This document shows positions 1-8,882 of a stretch of DNA of 64,000 bases, one piece after another; position 1 is the first letter of the stretch, and each line of letters starts with the position of its first letter. Location: contig NZ_LR134290.1 in NCBI RefSeq assembly GCF_900636545.1, positions 1,736,001 to 1,800,000 of the forward strand. The letters are read 5' to 3'. Position numbers and translations under genes: made by a program. This DNA is from Pseudomonas mendocina (GTDB lineage: Bacteria; Pseudomonadota; Gammaproteobacteria; Pseudomonadales; Pseudomonadaceae). The notes below the pieces were generated by a model. That model ran no database searches. It was given only the letters and a program-made list of their open reading frames with translations, and was not told the origin of the DNA.

Positions 1-2
1 TG

Positions 3-764
3 CTGCACAACAGCCTGTTTTTGATCGCCCACTTCCACAACGTGATCATCGGCGGTGCGGTGTTCGGCTACCTGGCCGGCATCATCTACTGGTTCCCGAA
101 AGCCTTCGGCTTCAAGTTGCTCGACCGCTTCGGCCGCTACTCCTTCTGGTGCTGGCTGATCGGCTTCTACTTCGCCTTCATGCCGCTGTACGTGCTGGGC
201 TTCATGGGCATGACCCGTCGCCTCAACCACTTCGACAACCCGGCCTGGGTGCCGTGGGTGCAGGTGGCCGTGGTCGGCGCAGTGCTGATCGGTATCGGCA
301 TCGTCTTCACCGTGGTGCAGTTCGTCACCAGCTACATCAAGCGCAAGGAAAACGTCGACGTGAGCGGCGACCCCTGGGACGGCCGCACCCTGGAGTGGGC
401 GACGTCCTCGCCGCCACCGTTCTACAACTTCGCGGTCATCCCGACGGCGGACAAGATCGACGCCTTCTATGAGGCGAAGAAGAACGGTGTCGAGCTGATG
501 CCTGCGCCAGAGCACTACGAGCCGATCCACATGCCGAAGAACACCGGCAACGGCCTGGTGGTGTCGGCGTTCGTCATCGCCTTCGGCTTCGCCATGATCT
601 GGCACATCTGGTGGCTCGCCATCGCCGGCCTGGTCGGCGCCGTGGTCAGCTTCATCGTGCGTTCCTACGACGAAGACATCGACTACTACGTGCAGCCCGA
701 AGAGATCGCGCGGATCGAGCAGGCGCACCACCAAACCAAAGCCAACGCAGTCGTACAGGCCTAA
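3..764 (+). CDS. cyoB: Cytochrome bo3 ubiquinol oxidase subunit I, 3' end (partial)
   Basis: The reading frame is open from the first bases of the window, so only the last ~253 residues of CyoB (usually ~660 aa) are present. CyoB is the catalytic subunit of the proton-pumping quinol oxidase in the inner membrane. Seen: the motif HFHNVIIGG near the start, whose two histidines are known haem ligands of this family, followed by several hydrophobic helices and a charged C-terminal tail. cyoC starts 2 nt after the stop, so the genes are one operon. Nothing suggests disruption; the gene is cut only by the window edge. Confidence 0.95.
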   Translation: MHNSLFLIAHFHNVIIGGAVFGYLAGIIYWFPKAFGFKLLDRFGRYSFWCWLIGFYFAFMPLYVLGFMGMTRRLNHFDNPAWVPWVQVAVVGAVLIGIGIVFTVVQFVTSYIKRKENVDVSGDPWDGRTLEWATSSPPPFYNFAVIPTADKIDAFYEAKKNGVELMPAPEHYEPIHMPKNTGNGLVVSAFVIAFGFAMIWHIWWLAIAGLVGAVVSFIVRSYDEDIDYYVQPEEIARIEQAHHQTKANAVVQA

Positions 765-766
765 CC

Positions 767-1393
767 ATGACCGCTTACGAACCCCATTTTCCACATGACG
801 CTCATGGCCACTGCCATGAGCACCACCACGACACCAGTGGTATCAAGCTGTTCGGCTTCTGGGTCTACCTGATGACCGACTTGCTGATCTTCGCCACGGT
901 GTTCGCCACCTTCGCGGTACTCAGCAACTCCTTCGCGGGTGGCCCCACCGCCAAGGAAATGCTCAGCCCGGGCCTGCACCTGGTGCTGGTGGAAACCTTC
1001 GCGCTGCTGTTCTCCAGCATCACCTACGGCATGGCCATGCTCGCCACCTACCGTGGCGACAAGGGCGCGGTGCTGCGCTGGCTGGGCATCACCTTCCTGT
1101 TCGGTGCGGCCTTCATCAGCATCGAGCTGTACGAGTTCCGCCACCTGATCCATGAAGGTGCCGGGCCGCAGGTCAGCGCCTACTGGTCGGCGTTCTTCAC
1201 CCTGGTCGGCACCCACGGCCTGCACGTCAGTGCCGGTCTGCTGTGGATGCTGGTGCTGATGTTCCAGGTCGGCAGCCGTGGCCTGACCGACACCAACAAG
1301 ACCCGCGTGGGGCTGCTCAGCCTGTTCTGGCACTTCCTCGACGTGGTGTGGATCTGCGTGTTTACCGTCGTCTACCTGATGGGGGTGCTGTAA
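767..1393 (+). CDS. cyoC: Cytochrome bo3 ubiquinol oxidase subunit III
   Basis: 208 aa haem-copper oxidase subunit III, a membrane protein supporting the CyoB core. I place the start at the ATG 2 nt after cyoB stops. The frame is open further upstream, but that part overlaps cyoB and is out of family. The N-terminus is strikingly histidine rich ([13 protein letters not shown]), followed by five predicted membrane helices, matching the family length of ~204 aa. cyoD starts on the base after its stop. Cofactor-free in known homologues, so the histidines are not needed for haem; they may bind metal, which is a guess. Confidence 0.95.
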   Translation: MTAYEPHFPHDAHGHCHEHHHDTSGIKLFGFWVYLMTDLLIFATVFATFAVLSNSFAGGPTAKEMLSPGLHLVLVETFALLFSSITYGMAMLATYRGDKGAVLRWLGITFLFGAAFISIELYEFRHLIHEGAGPQVSAYWSAFFTLVGTHGLHVSAGLLWMLVLMFQVGSRGLTDTNKTRVGLLSLFWHFLDVVWICVFTVVYLMGVL

Positions 1394-1729
1394 ATGGCTC
1401 ACCAAGACCATCACGCCGCCCATGCCGTGGGCTTCAAGGACTACCTGACCGGTTTCATCCTGTCGGTGATCCTCACCGTGATCCCTTTCATGCTGGTCAT
1501 GCACCCTGAAGTGCTGGGCCTGAGCCGTGGCGCGACCCTGATCACCGTGGTGCTCTTCGGCCTGGCGCAGGTGCTCGTCCACCTCGTGTACTTCCTGCAC
1601 ATGAAGACCGACGCAGAAGGCCGCTGGAACGTCGTTTCGATGATCTTCACCGTGCTGATCATCGCGTTCGTGGTCGGCCTGTCGGTCTGGATCATGTGGA
1701 GCATGCACTATCACATGATGATCAACTGA
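1394..1729 (+). CDS. cyoD: Cytochrome bo3 ubiquinol oxidase subunit IV
   Basis: 111 aa, the usual CyoD length. Seen: a short His-rich N-terminus (HQDHHAAH), then three hydrophobic helices with the family-typical HLVYFLHM stretch in the second. Known role: small subunit that helps assemble the CuB site of the oxidase in the inner membrane. It directly abuts cyoC and its TGA overlaps the cyoE ATG by one base (TGATG), implying translational coupling. Confidence 0.93.
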   Translation: MAHQDHHAAHAVGFKDYLTGFILSVILTVIPFMLVMHPEVLGLSRGATLITVVLFGLAQVLVHLVYFLHMKTDAEGRWNVVSMIFTVLIIAFVVGLSVWIMWSMHYHMMIN

Positions 1730-2685
1730 TGCTGGCGCTCCTGAAGCAGTACCTCAACCTCGCCAAGCCGGGCATCGTCTTCGGGAATCTGATTTCCGTG
1801 ACGGGCGGTTTCTTCCTGGCTTCGCGTGGCGATATCGATATGGCGCTGTACTTAGCGACAGCGCTGGGGGTTTCCCTGGTGATCGCCTCAGGCTGCGTGT
1901 TCAACAACTACATCGATAGGGACATCGACCAGAAGATGGAGCGCACGCGTAATCGCGTCCTGGCGCAGGGGCTGGTTTCACCTGCGCACGCCATCGTCTA
2001 TGCCTGCGTGCTCGGGGTAGCGGGGGTGGCGTTGCTGTATGCCGCCACCAATACCCTGGCCGTGATGCTGGTGCTGATGGGCTTCGTGGTCTACGTCGGC
2101 CTCTACAGCCTGTGGCTCAAGCGTGGCTCGGTGTACGGCACCCTGGTCGGCAGCCTGTCCGGGGCGGCTCCGCCCGTGGTCGGCTACTGCGCGGTGAGCA
2201 ACGAGTTCGACGCTGGCGCCGCCATCCTGTTGTTGATCTTCAGCCTGTGGCAGATGCCGCATTCCTATGCCATCGCCATCTTCCGTTTCAATGACTACCA
2301 GGCCGCGAACATCCCGGTGCTGCCCGTCATCAAGGGGATCTCGGCTGCCAAGCGGCAGATCGTGCTGTACATCGCTGCCTTCGTGGTCGCGACCCTGATG
2401 CTGACGCTCAGCGGCTACGCCGGCTACAGCTACTTCGTGGTCGCCGCGCTGAGCGGTGCCTACTGGCTGTGGATGGGCGTGTCGGGCTACAAGGCCGTCG
2501 ATGATCGCGTGTGGGCGCGCAAGCTGTTCACCTTCTCCATCATCAGCATCACCATGCTCAGTGTGATGATGTCGGTGGATTTCATCTCCTCGCCCGAGCA
2601 GGTATTGGTGACTTCCATCAATCACCTGTGCAGCCAGTTCGCCGGCAGCGCGCAGGGTATCTGCGCGGTGGTGGCGGGTATCTGA
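1729..2685 (+). CDS. cyoE: Protoheme IX farnesyltransferase (haem O synthase)
   Basis: 318 aa UbiA-type prenyltransferase that farnesylates haem B to haem O for the CyoB active site. Seen: an Asp-rich substrate motif (NNYIDRDID), a second conserved loop ([13 protein letters not shown]) and about nine hydrophobic helices. I chose the ATG overlapping the cyoD stop; an in-frame start 33 nt upstream lies inside cyoD. The C-terminal ~20 residues (ending CAVVAGI) extend a little past the usual family end. Last gene of the cyo operon, followed by a REP-like palindrome. Confidence 0.94.
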   Translation: MLALLKQYLNLAKPGIVFGNLISVTGGFFLASRGDIDMALYLATALGVSLVIASGCVFNNYIDRDIDQKMERTRNRVLAQGLVSPAHAIVYACVLGVAGVALLYAATNTLAVMLVLMGFVVYVGLYSLWLKRGSVYGTLVGSLSGAAPPVVGYCAVSNEFDAGAAILLLIFSLWQMPHSYAIAIFRFNDYQAANIPVLPVIKGISAAKRQIVLYIAAFVVATLMLTLSGYAGYSYFVVAALSGAYWLWMGVSGYKAVDDRVWARKLFTFSIISITMLSVMMSVDFISSPEQVLVTSINHLCSQFAGSAQGICAVVAGI

Positions 2686-2695
2686 TCCTGGCTCC

Positions 2696-2742
2696 GTGGG
2701 AGGGGCTTCAGCCGCGACTGTCGCCGCTGAAGCGCCTCTCAC
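2696..2742. repeat. REP-like palindromic repeat
   Basis: Two ~22-nt arms that are reverse complements with three mismatches, built on GGGGCTTCAGCCGCGA and its partner, separated by 3 nt. The same motif recurs at 4402, 37935 and 55464 in this window. It can fold as a hairpin after cyoE. REP elements of this composition are typical of Pseudomonas intergenic DNA. Confidence 0.75.
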
Positions 2743-2783
2743 GGGTTTCTGTCGCAGGTTGGCGGTCGCTCTTTACATCCACC

Positions 2784-3338
2784 CTAAGGCAGCACCTTAA
2801 GCTTCGGCCAAGTCGCCAGCCAGTTCTTGTCGCGCAGTCTTTGCTGGTAAATCGGCTGCTTTTCATCCTTGAATCTCCCCGCCGGTCGCACCACGAGGTC
2901 GAACAGGTCATCGAGGCCCAGCGGTGCAGCGACCTCCAGCCTGTCCTGGCCATCGAGCCTGACGGCGACCGCAGTCGCGGTCTCCGGCCAGTACCGCATC
3001 GCCTCGGTCGCCGAGGCGTAAGGCGCATCATCATTGCGCAGATGCATGCGTGCCTGATTCTTCACCGACCACTGCAGCGATTCGTCCTGTTGGCGCAGGA
3101 TCGTCTCCAGCTCAGCATCGCGAGCAGGGCAGAGCTGGCTGCGGTCGAACCAGATCACGTCGATATCTTCTGGTAGCGGCGAGGGCGTGTATTGGTGCAG
3201 GTGATCCCAGACTGCGCTGCGCACGAAACCGGCGGCTACCCAGCAATCGGGCAAGTCGAGCCCGCGCACCTGCTGCAGGATGCGAAGGCGCCGAGGGTCG
3301 TTGGCAATCAGGGTCTGGAGGCGAGCAACGAAGTTCAT
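2784..3338 (-). CDS. Nucleotidyltransferase-like protein (DUF925/NTP_transf_6 type)
   Basis: 184 aa soluble protein. Seen: an N-terminal stretch with GFVRSAVWDHLH and an acidic active-site-like motif PEDIDVIWFD that fits a nucleotidyltransferase fold, then a C-terminal YQQRL..NW region seen in the COG3575 family. The substrate of this family is unknown. It stands alone on the minus strand, convergent with the cyo operon and divergent from the small ORF pair at 3564. Family assignment is from remembered sequence pattern; function is not inferred further. Confidence 0.75.
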   Translation of the reverse strand: MNFVARLQTLIANDPRRLRILQQVRGLDLPDCWVAAGFVRSAVWDHLHQYTPSPLPEDIDVIWFDRSQLCPARDAELETILRQQDESLQWSVKNQARMHLRNDDAPYASATEAMRYWPETATAVAVRLDGQDRLEVAAPLGLDDLFDLVVRPAGRFKDEKQPIYQQRLRDKNWLATWPKLKVLP

Positions 3339-3563
3339 GCGCCCAGCCTATCAGCCATGTTCGTTGGCTGCCTGCTCTGTTGATGAGGCTTTGGAGGTGT
3401 TTCCAGATAACGCAGTTTGTTGAGCGTATGGCACCAATACCCGCGCGAAAGGTCTCAAGCGCTTAGCCGCTCGGGAGTGCCTGTTTGTGTGCTTGTTCAT
3501 GGCAAGGCGGGCCGCATTGCTCCAAGCTCAGCGGCTGATTCACCTCTACATAAGGAACATGTA

Positions 3564-4031
3564 ATGGAAATGAAGATCCTGGCCAGCGGCGTCGGCGCGG
3601 CCATCCCCAAGACCAGCATTGGCTTCAACCTGTTCAGTGGCGTCTACATCCAGATCAGGCGTTCGAGCGCCGAGAAACCGCAGGTATTCGGTATCGCTAC
3701 CGGGCCTGAGATCGGTGGTAACAGCGGCACGCTGATCGCAGGCCATATCGATACCTCCTGGATGAAGATCGACGCGGGCAAGCACGCCTGGCTGTGCAGC
3801 CGTTCATCGCTGGTCGGCAAGCTGGGGGAAATCGAGCTCAAGGGGACGTTGCTGTTCAGTGGCAGCGTGGACGTCACCTTCACCCTATATGACGCCGACA
3901 ACGAGGCCAGCTTTTCGCTGAGCCGCGTGAAGGTCGAGTCGAGTGGCGGGCAGTTGGCCGACACCAAGGTGCGTGGGGTGATCAAGGATATGATGGGGCA
4001 GACCCAGAATGGGAGCATGCTCTGTGGCTAA
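3564..4031 (+). CDS. Conserved hypothetical protein, possibly VapA-like beta-barrel
   Basis: 155 aa, no signal peptide or membrane helix. Start chosen at the ATG preceded by AAGGAAC (about 8 nt upstream); the open frame extends further upstream without a good ribosome site. The body is rich in alternating hydrophobic/Gly/Ser residues, suggesting an all-beta fold. The pattern GFNLFSGVYIQI and later GTLLFSG loosely recalls the VapA/VapB barrel of actinobacterial virulence-associated proteins, but this is a weak resemblance. Overlaps the next gene, so the two are probably co-expressed. Function unknown. Confidence 0.6.
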   Translation: MEMKILASGVGAAIPKTSIGFNLFSGVYIQIRRSSAEKPQVFGIATGPEIGGNSGTLIAGHIDTSWMKIDAGKHAWLCSRSSLVGKLGEIELKGTLLFSGSVDVTFTLYDADNEASFSLSRVKVESSGGQLADTKVRGVIKDMMGQTQNGSMLCG

Positions 4032-4386
4032 CCGTGATCGAGGCCGTTTTCCGCGCTTGAAGACGCTGTGCAATCTGGCATTGCTCCTGCTGCAGTTGAT
4101 CACCTTGGCCGCCTACTGGGGCATGGTCAGCGCCAGGCCCAGCTACATGGCCATCAGTCAGGAGTTCTACCCGAGCAGCGAGCGACTGATGAACAGCTGG
4201 CTGGCCGACACGCTGGTCTCCATGCCGGCCATGCTCGTGGTAGGCGCCATCTTCGTGTTGAGCGTCGCCAAGGAGTTTGCCGGCCTGAGCAAGGTCCGGC
4301 GAATTCAACTCAATGCGCTGATCCTGGGCGTGCTACTGGTGGCGCTGTACCTGGCGGCCTCGCCGCTCTACGTCGCGGCTGCCTGA
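4009..4386 (+). CDS. Small integral membrane protein of unknown function
   Basis: 125 aa from the ATG at 4009, or 120 aa from a GTG at 4024; either overlaps the end of the preceding gene. Three hydrophobic segments are visible (around residues 20-40, 65-85 and 98-120), with a periplasmic or cytoplasmic loop containing QEFYPSSERLMNSW between the first two. Not recognised. The tight overlap suggests it partners the beta-rich protein encoded upstream. A hairpin with a short T-run follows at 4412-4444. Confidence 0.6.
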   Translation: MGACSVANRDRGRFPRLKTLCNLALLLLQLITLAAYWGMVSARPSYMAISQEFYPSSERLMNSWLADTLVSMPAMLVVGAIFVLSVAKEFAGLSKVRRIQLNALILGVLLVALYLAASPLYVAAA

Positions 4387-4401
4387 TCAGCCTGCAAGTC
4401 C

Positions 4402-4444
4402 GTGGGAGCGGCTTGAGCCGCGATTGCCGCGGCTCAAGCGTTTT
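4402..4444 (+). terminator. REP-like hairpin acting as terminator between convergent genes
   Basis: Begins GTGGGAGCGGCTTGAGCCG (the REP-like motif) and contains a perfect 11-bp stem, CTTGAGCCGCG with its complement, loop ATTGC, followed by a short run of T. It sits between the ends of the plus-strand membrane gene and the minus-strand arsH, where a terminator is expected. Confidence 0.6.
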
Positions 4445-5133
4445 CAGATGCTGCGCTGATTGACCCGCTGCGACAGCGCCTCGGCCGATTCCTTGCGTTC
4501 GGAGTAGCGGTCCACCAGCTCGGGGTGGTCGCGCAGTAGCCAGGTGAAGCGCACCAGCTCTTCCATCACGTCCACCAGGCGGTCGTAGTACGGCGACGGC
4601 TGCATGCGGTCGTCATCGCCGAATTCGAGAAAGGCCTTGGGTACCGACGACTGGTTGGGGATGGTGAACATGCGCATCCAGCGGCCGAGTACGCGCAACT
4701 GATTGACCACGTTGAACGACTGCGAGCCGCCGCAGACCTGCATCACCGCCAGGGTCTTGCCCTGGGTCGGGCGCACCGCGCCCATGGCCAGCGGCACCCA
4801 GTCGATCTGCGCCTTGAACACCGCCGACAGGGCACCGTGGCGTTCCGGCGAGCACCACACCTGGCCTTCCGACCACTGCATCAGCTCGCGCAGCTCCTGC
4901 ACCTTTGGATGCTCGACCGGGGCATCGTCCGGCAGGGGCAGGCCGGACGGATCGAAGATGCGCGTCTCGCAACCCAGGTGCTGCAGCAGGCGCGCCGCTT
5001 CCTGCACCAGCAGGCGGCTGAACGAGCGCGGCCGGGTGGAGCCGTACAGCAGCAGGATGCGCGGCGCCGGGGCCGCGTCGCTGGGTTGGGCTGGCAACAG
5101 GCCTAGGTCGAGATTGGGCAGGTCGTCGTTCAT
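4444..5133 (-). CDS. arsH: Arsenical resistance protein ArsH (NADPH-dependent FMN reductase)
   Basis: 229 aa flavodoxin-fold protein. Seen: FMN phosphate-binding loop [10 protein letters not shown] (residues 31-40), the conserved [18 protein letters not shown] segment and the [20 protein letters not shown] region diagnostic of ArsH. Known activity: NADPH oxidase/quinone reductase; some members oxidise trivalent methyl-arsenicals to less toxic pentavalent forms. It is the last gene of the arsR-arsB-arsC-arsH operon, 10 nt after arsC. Confidence 0.94.
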   Translation of the reverse strand: MNDDLPNLDLGLLPAQPSDAAPAPRILLLYGSTRPRSFSRLLVQEAARLLQHLGCETRIFDPSGLPLPDDAPVEHPKVQELRELMQWSEGQVWCSPERHGALSAVFKAQIDWVPLAMGAVRPTQGKTLAVMQVCGGSQSFNVVNQLRVLGRWMRMFTIPNQSSVPKAFLEFGDDDRMQPSPYYDRLVDVMEELVRFTWLLRDHPELVDRYSERKESAEALSQRVNQRSI

Positions 5134-5143
5134 GCGTGTGTCC

Positions 5144-5614
5144 TCACTCCTGGCCGATACGGTTGAGCGCCTGCTGCAACTCGTCGCGGCTCATGTCCGC
5201 CAGGGGCAGGGCGAGGAAGGCGCGGCAGCGTCGTTCGATATGCGCCAGGGTGGCCTGGAACGCGGCGTCGATGTTGGCCTCGTCGCCTTCCACGTGGGAC
5301 GGATCTTCCAGGCCCCAGTGGGCTTTCAGCGACGGGCCGAAGTGCACTGGGCAGGCTTCGCCGGCCGCCTTGTCGCAGACGGTGATAACGATATCCGGCG
5401 GGCAGCCTTCGAAGGCGTCGTTGCCCTTGCTGCTCAGGCCGTCGGTGGCGATGCCGACTTCACGCAGGGTCAGCAGGGTGCGCGGCAGCACCTCACCGCG
5501 CGGGAAGCTGCCCGAGCTCACCGCCTGGTGCTCGCTGGGCGCCAGGTGGTTGAACATGGCTTCGGAGAGGATGCTGCGGCAGCTGTTGGCCGTGCACATG
5601 AACAGGACTTTCAT
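5144..5614 (-). CDS. arsC: Arsenate reductase, thioredoxin-coupled (LMW-phosphatase type)
   Basis: 156 aa cytoplasmic enzyme reducing arsenate to arsenite for export by ArsB. Seen: the P-loop CTANSCRS with Cys7, Cys12 and Arg13, and the redox pair Cys80 and Cys88 in [11 protein letters not shown], the three-cysteine relay expected of this class. The usual second P-loop residue glycine is alanine here (CTAN rather than CTGN). Length is slightly more than the S. aureus enzyme (~131 aa) owing to a C-terminal helical extension. It lies between arsB and arsH. Confidence 0.94.
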   Translation of the reverse strand: MKVLFMCTANSCRSILSEAMFNHLAPSEHQAVSSGSFPRGEVLPRTLLTLREVGIATDGLSSKGNDAFEGCPPDIVITVCDKAAGEACPVHFGPSLKAHWGLEDPSHVEGDEANIDAAFQATLAHIERRCRAFLALPLADMSRDELQQALNRIGQE

Positions 5615-5629
5615 CGTGATGACTCCAGA

Positions 5630-6913
5630 TCAGAGGCTCAGGCGCAGGGCCAGGGCCGAAAGGGTGAGCAGCAGCACCGGCAGGGTGAGCAATATGCCGA
5701 CCTTGAAGTAGTAACCCCAGGTCACGCGGATTCCCTTGCGTGCCAGTACGTGCAGCCAGAGCAGGGTGGCCAGGCTGCCGATGGGGGTGATCTTCGGCCC
5801 CAGGTCGCAGCCGATCACGTTGGCGTAGATCATCGCCTCACGCACTGCGCCGCTGGCCTGGCTGGCGTCGATGGCCAGCGCGCCGATCAGCACGCTGGGC
5901 ATGTTGTTCATCAAGGACGACAGCAGCGCGCTGAGCAGGCCGGTGCCCAGCGCCGCGCCCCAGATGCCGTAGCCGGCGAAGGCGTCGAGCAGGCGCGTCA
6001 GTTCGGCGGTCAGGCCGGCATTACTCAGGCCGTAGACCACCAGGTACATGCCGAGGGAGAAGATCACCACCTGCCAGGGCGCCTCGCGTAGCACCTTGCC
6101 GGTGGCGATGCGCTTGCCACGCGCGGCGACCGCGAACAGCAGGGCGGCGCAGGCTGCGGCCACCGCGCTAATGGGGATGCCCAGTGGCTCCAGGGCGAAC
6201 AGCCCGACCAGCAACGCCAGCAGCACCGCCCAACCGACCTTGAAGGTGCTGAGGTCGCGGATCGCCTGGCTCGGCGCCTGCAACGCCTCCACCTCGTAGC
6301 GCGCCGGAATGTCGCGGTGGAAGAACAGCCACAGCACCAGCAGGGTGGCGGCGACGCTGACCAGGTTCACCGGCACCATCACTGCGGCGTAGGCGCCGAA
6401 GCCGATACCGAAGTAGTCAGCCGAGACGATGTTGACCAGGTTCGACACCACCAGCGGCAGGCTGGCGGTGTCGGCGATAAAGCCGGCGGCCATGACGAAG
6501 GCCAGGGTCGAAGCCGGCGAGAAACGCAGCGCCAGCAGCATGGAAATCACGATAGGGGTGAGGATCAGCGCCGCGCCGTCATTGGCGAACAGCGCCGACA
6601 CCGCCGCACCGAGCAGGATGCTGAAGGCGAACAGGCGCGCGCCGCTGCCGCTCGCCCAGCGCGCCACGTGCAGCGCCGCCCACTCGAAGAAGCCGGCTTC
6701 ATCGAGCAGCAGGCTGATGATGATCACGGCGATAAAGGTCGCCGTGGCGTTCCACACGATATTCCACACGGTAGGGATGTCGGCCAGGCTGACCACGCCG
6801 GCGGCCAGGGCCAGCACGGCGCCGAGCGAGGCGCTCCAGCCAACGCCGAGGCCTCTGGGTTGCCAGATGACCAGGATCAGGGTGAACAGGAAGATGGCAA
6901 CGGCGATCAGCAT
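5630..6913 (-). CDS. arsB: Arsenite efflux permease ArsB
   Basis: 427 aa, matching the ~429 aa of classical ArsB. About 11-12 hydrophobic helices; recognisable family stretches include [14 protein letters not shown] and [14 protein letters not shown]. Known role: antiport of arsenite/antimonite across the inner membrane driven by the proton gradient. Sits 9 nt after arsR and 15 nt before arsC in one operon. No arsA ATPase gene is present, so the pump is expected to work as a secondary transporter. Confidence 0.95.
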   Translation of the reverse strand: MLIAVAIFLFTLILVIWQPRGLGVGWSASLGAVLALAAGVVSLADIPTVWNIVWNATATFIAVIIISLLLDEAGFFEWAALHVARWASGSGARLFAFSILLGAAVSALFANDGAALILTPIVISMLLALRFSPASTLAFVMAAGFIADTASLPLVVSNLVNIVSADYFGIGFGAYAAVMVPVNLVSVAATLLVLWLFFHRDIPARYEVEALQAPSQAIRDLSTFKVGWAVLLALLVGLFALEPLGIPISAVAAACAALLFAVAARGKRIATGKVLREAPWQVVIFSLGMYLVVYGLSNAGLTAELTRLLDAFAGYGIWGAALGTGLLSALLSSLMNNMPSVLIGALAIDASQASGAVREAMIYANVIGCDLGPKITPIGSLATLLWLHVLARKGIRVTWGYYFKVGILLTLPVLLLTLSALALRLSL

Positions 6914-6922
6914 GCGGTGTTC

Positions 6923-7279
6923 TCAGCAGCAGGTGGCGAGGCGGGCAGGGCGGTCGCCCATATTGGCGAGGCGGCTGGTGTCCTGCTCCAGCCAGGTGCG
7001 GTTGGCGGCCAGGGTGGCGGCCAGCACGTCGCGCACCCATTGCGGCAGATCGGGCGCCAGGCGGTAGTACACCCATTGGCCCTGGCGACGATCCTGCAGT
7101 AGGCCGCTGGCGCGCAGTTGCGCCAGGTGGCGGGAAATCTTCGGTTGGCTGTCGCCCAGCGCGCAGACCAGCTCGCATACGCACAGCTCGCCCTGCTCGG
7201 CGATTAGCAGCACGGCGCGGGCGCGGGTTTCGTCGGCCAGGGATTTGAACAACGCGGGCGGGGAGAGGTGGTCGGACAT
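6923..7279 (-). CDS. arsR: Arsenic-responsive transcriptional repressor ArsR
   Basis: 118 aa winged-helix repressor. The frame is open upstream, but MSDHLSPPALFKSLADETRA is the normal family start. Seen: metal-binding motif ELCVCEL (Cys33, Cys35) in the alpha-3 helix, the recognition helix SQPKISRHLAQLRASGLL, and a terminal Cys-Cys. Known mechanism: arsenite binding to the cysteines releases the protein from the ars promoter. First gene of the operon; a candidate operator lies ~30 nt upstream. Confidence 0.94.
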   Translation of the reverse strand: MSDHLSPPALFKSLADETRARAVLLIAEQGELCVCELVCALGDSQPKISRHLAQLRASGLLQDRRQGQWVYYRLAPDLPQWVRDVLAATLAANRTWLEQDTSRLANMGDRPARLATCC

Positions 7280-7309
7280 TGGGTAAGTCCCTATATGCGG
7301 GTTGGCGAA

Positions 7310-7327
7310 TATACGGAAATCCATATG
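7310..7327 (-). promoter_or_regulatory. Candidate ArsR operator
   Basis: Read on the minus strand, CATATGGATTTCCGTATA is an imperfect inverted repeat (two mismatches across 8-nt arms around a central TT/AT), 30 nt upstream of the arsR start. AT-rich dyads in this position are typical ArsR binding sites. Position and symmetry are seen; binding is inferred. Confidence 0.5.
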
Positions 7328-7430
7328 TTTTAGGCAAGCTGGTGGTGATTCGGGGCGGCTTTGCACTACAGTCCCCAAGCCGAACGCCGGGACGGTTTTT
7401 CCCGGCCAGAGATTTCGAGGGAGGCGCTGG

Positions 7431-8879
7431 ATGCGTTTACCGCGCATGCGCAACGTGATGGCCTGGACGCTGGTAGTGCTGTTGTTGATCGTGGTGGCCT
7501 TGCTCGGCATTCGTATCGCCGGGCTATCGTCGTTGCCCGAACTGGAACCCTGGCACCGCCTGGTGCCGCAGGAGCTGGACGCAGACGAGCTGGACGCGAG
7601 CGACTGGCAGGCCTACCTGAGCGCCGAGGCAGCCTTGTTCGAGCGCCTGCAGCGTGAGCTGATCGAGCCGGTCACGGCTTCCGGCGCGGCGCCGTACAGC
7701 CGTTACGCCAGCGACAGCCCGGTTTACCCCGGCAATCTGCCGCGCGACTGGAACCGTTCCTTCATCCTGCCGCCACCGGGAACCGCGCGCGGTGTGGTGG
7801 TGTTGCTGCACGGCCTGACCGACTCGCCCTACAGCCTTCGCCACATCGCCCAGCACCTGAGCGAGCAGGGCCTGCTCGCCGTGGTGCCGCGCATGCCTGG
7901 TCATGGCACGGTTCCGGCGGCGCTTACCGCTGCGCATTGGGAGCAATGGCTGGCTACCACGCGCCTGGCTGTACGCGAAGCGCGGCGCCAGGTGCCGGAC
8001 GGGCCGCTGTATATGGTCGGCTATTCCAATGGCGGGGCGTTGGCGCTGCGCTACAGCCTGGCGGCGTTGGAAGATGAGCGCCTGGCCATGCCGCAACGCC
8101 TGGTGCTGATCTCGCCGATGATCGGCGTCACCAGCTACGCCCGTTACGCCGGGCTGGCGGCCCTGCCCGCGGTGCTGCCGGCGTTCGCCAAGTCGGCCTG
8201 GATGAACGTGCTGCCGGAGTTCAACCCGTTCAAGTACAACTCCTTCCCGGTGCACGCGGCGCGGCAGACCTACGAGCTGACCCGTGAGGTGCAGAACGCC
8301 TTCGACGCTGCCGAGGCCGATGGTCGTCTGTCGCGACTGCCACCGGTACTGGCCTTCCAGTCGCTGGCCGACAGCACCGTGAGTACACCGGCCGTGGTGC
8401 ACCAACTGTTCGAGCGTCTGCCGGCCAACGGCAGCGAACTGGTCATCTTCGACATCAATCGCTCGCGGGCGGCTGGCTCGCTGTTGCGAAACGATATGAG
8501 CGGGTTGCTGGAGCAACTGCTCCCACCCGTCGAGCGTGATTTTGACCTGACCGTGGTTGGTGTGGCCGCCGAGCAGGGGAGGGAGGTCGAGACCAGGCGC
8601 ATCGCCGCAGGCAGCCAGCAGATGCAGCGTCAGTCGCTGGGCGTGGATTATCCGAGCCAGCTGTTCTCGCTGTCGCATGTGGCCTTGCCGTTCCCGCCCA
8701 ACGACCCGCTGTATGGCAGTGATCCCACTCCGGACGAGAACTACGGCGTGGCGCTGGGTACGCTGGCGCCGCGCGGTGAGCACGGCGTGCTGGTGGTGGG
8801 GTTGGACAGCCTGCAGCGGGCGACGTCCAACCCCTTCTACGATTACCTGCTGCAGCGCATCGACGAGGATCTGCGCTGA
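7431..8879 (+). CDS. Membrane-anchored alpha/beta hydrolase
   Basis: 482 aa. A single N-terminal hydrophobic segment (about residues 10-31) anchors or exports it. The catalytic-type features are HG at 127-128 (oxyanion), nucleophile elbow GYSNGG at 197-202 with Ser199, and probable acid/His in the C-terminal third. The N-terminal ~100 residues before the hydrolase core are Glu/Asp rich. The start is the ATG behind GAGGGAGG; the open frame continues upstream into the arsR promoter without support. Serine esterase/lipase-like; substrate unknown. Divergent from arsR and convergent with the chemoreceptor gene. Confidence 0.8.
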   Translation: MRLPRMRNVMAWTLVVLLLIVVALLGIRIAGLSSLPELEPWHRLVPQELDADELDASDWQAYLSAEAALFERLQRELIEPVTASGAAPYSRYASDSPVYPGNLPRDWNRSFILPPPGTARGVVVLLHGLTDSPYSLRHIAQHLSEQGLLAVVPRMPGHGTVPAALTAAHWEQWLATTRLAVREARRQVPDGPLYMVGYSNGGALALRYSLAALEDERLAMPQRLVLISPMIGVTSYARYAGLAALPAVLPAFAKSAWMNVLPEFNPFKYNSFPVHAARQTYELTREVQNAFDAAEADGRLSRLPPVLAFQSLADSTVSTPAVVHQLFERLPANGSELVIFDINRSRAAGSLLRNDMSGLLEQLLPPVERDFDLTVVGVAAEQGREVETRRIAAGSQQMQRQSLGVDYPSQLFSLSHVALPFPPNDPLYGSDPTPDENYGVALGTLAPRGEHGVLVVGLDSLQRATSNPFYDYLLQRIDEDLR

Positions 8880-8882
8880 ACC

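Noticed and set aside
761..1714. Antisense frame opposite cyoC and cyoD
   Set aside because: Low-complexity His/Gln-rich translation opposite well-conserved oxidase subunits.
4703..6091. Plus-strand frame across arsH, arsC and arsB
   Set aside because: It runs opposite three recognisable ars genes with intact motifs and has no family resemblance.
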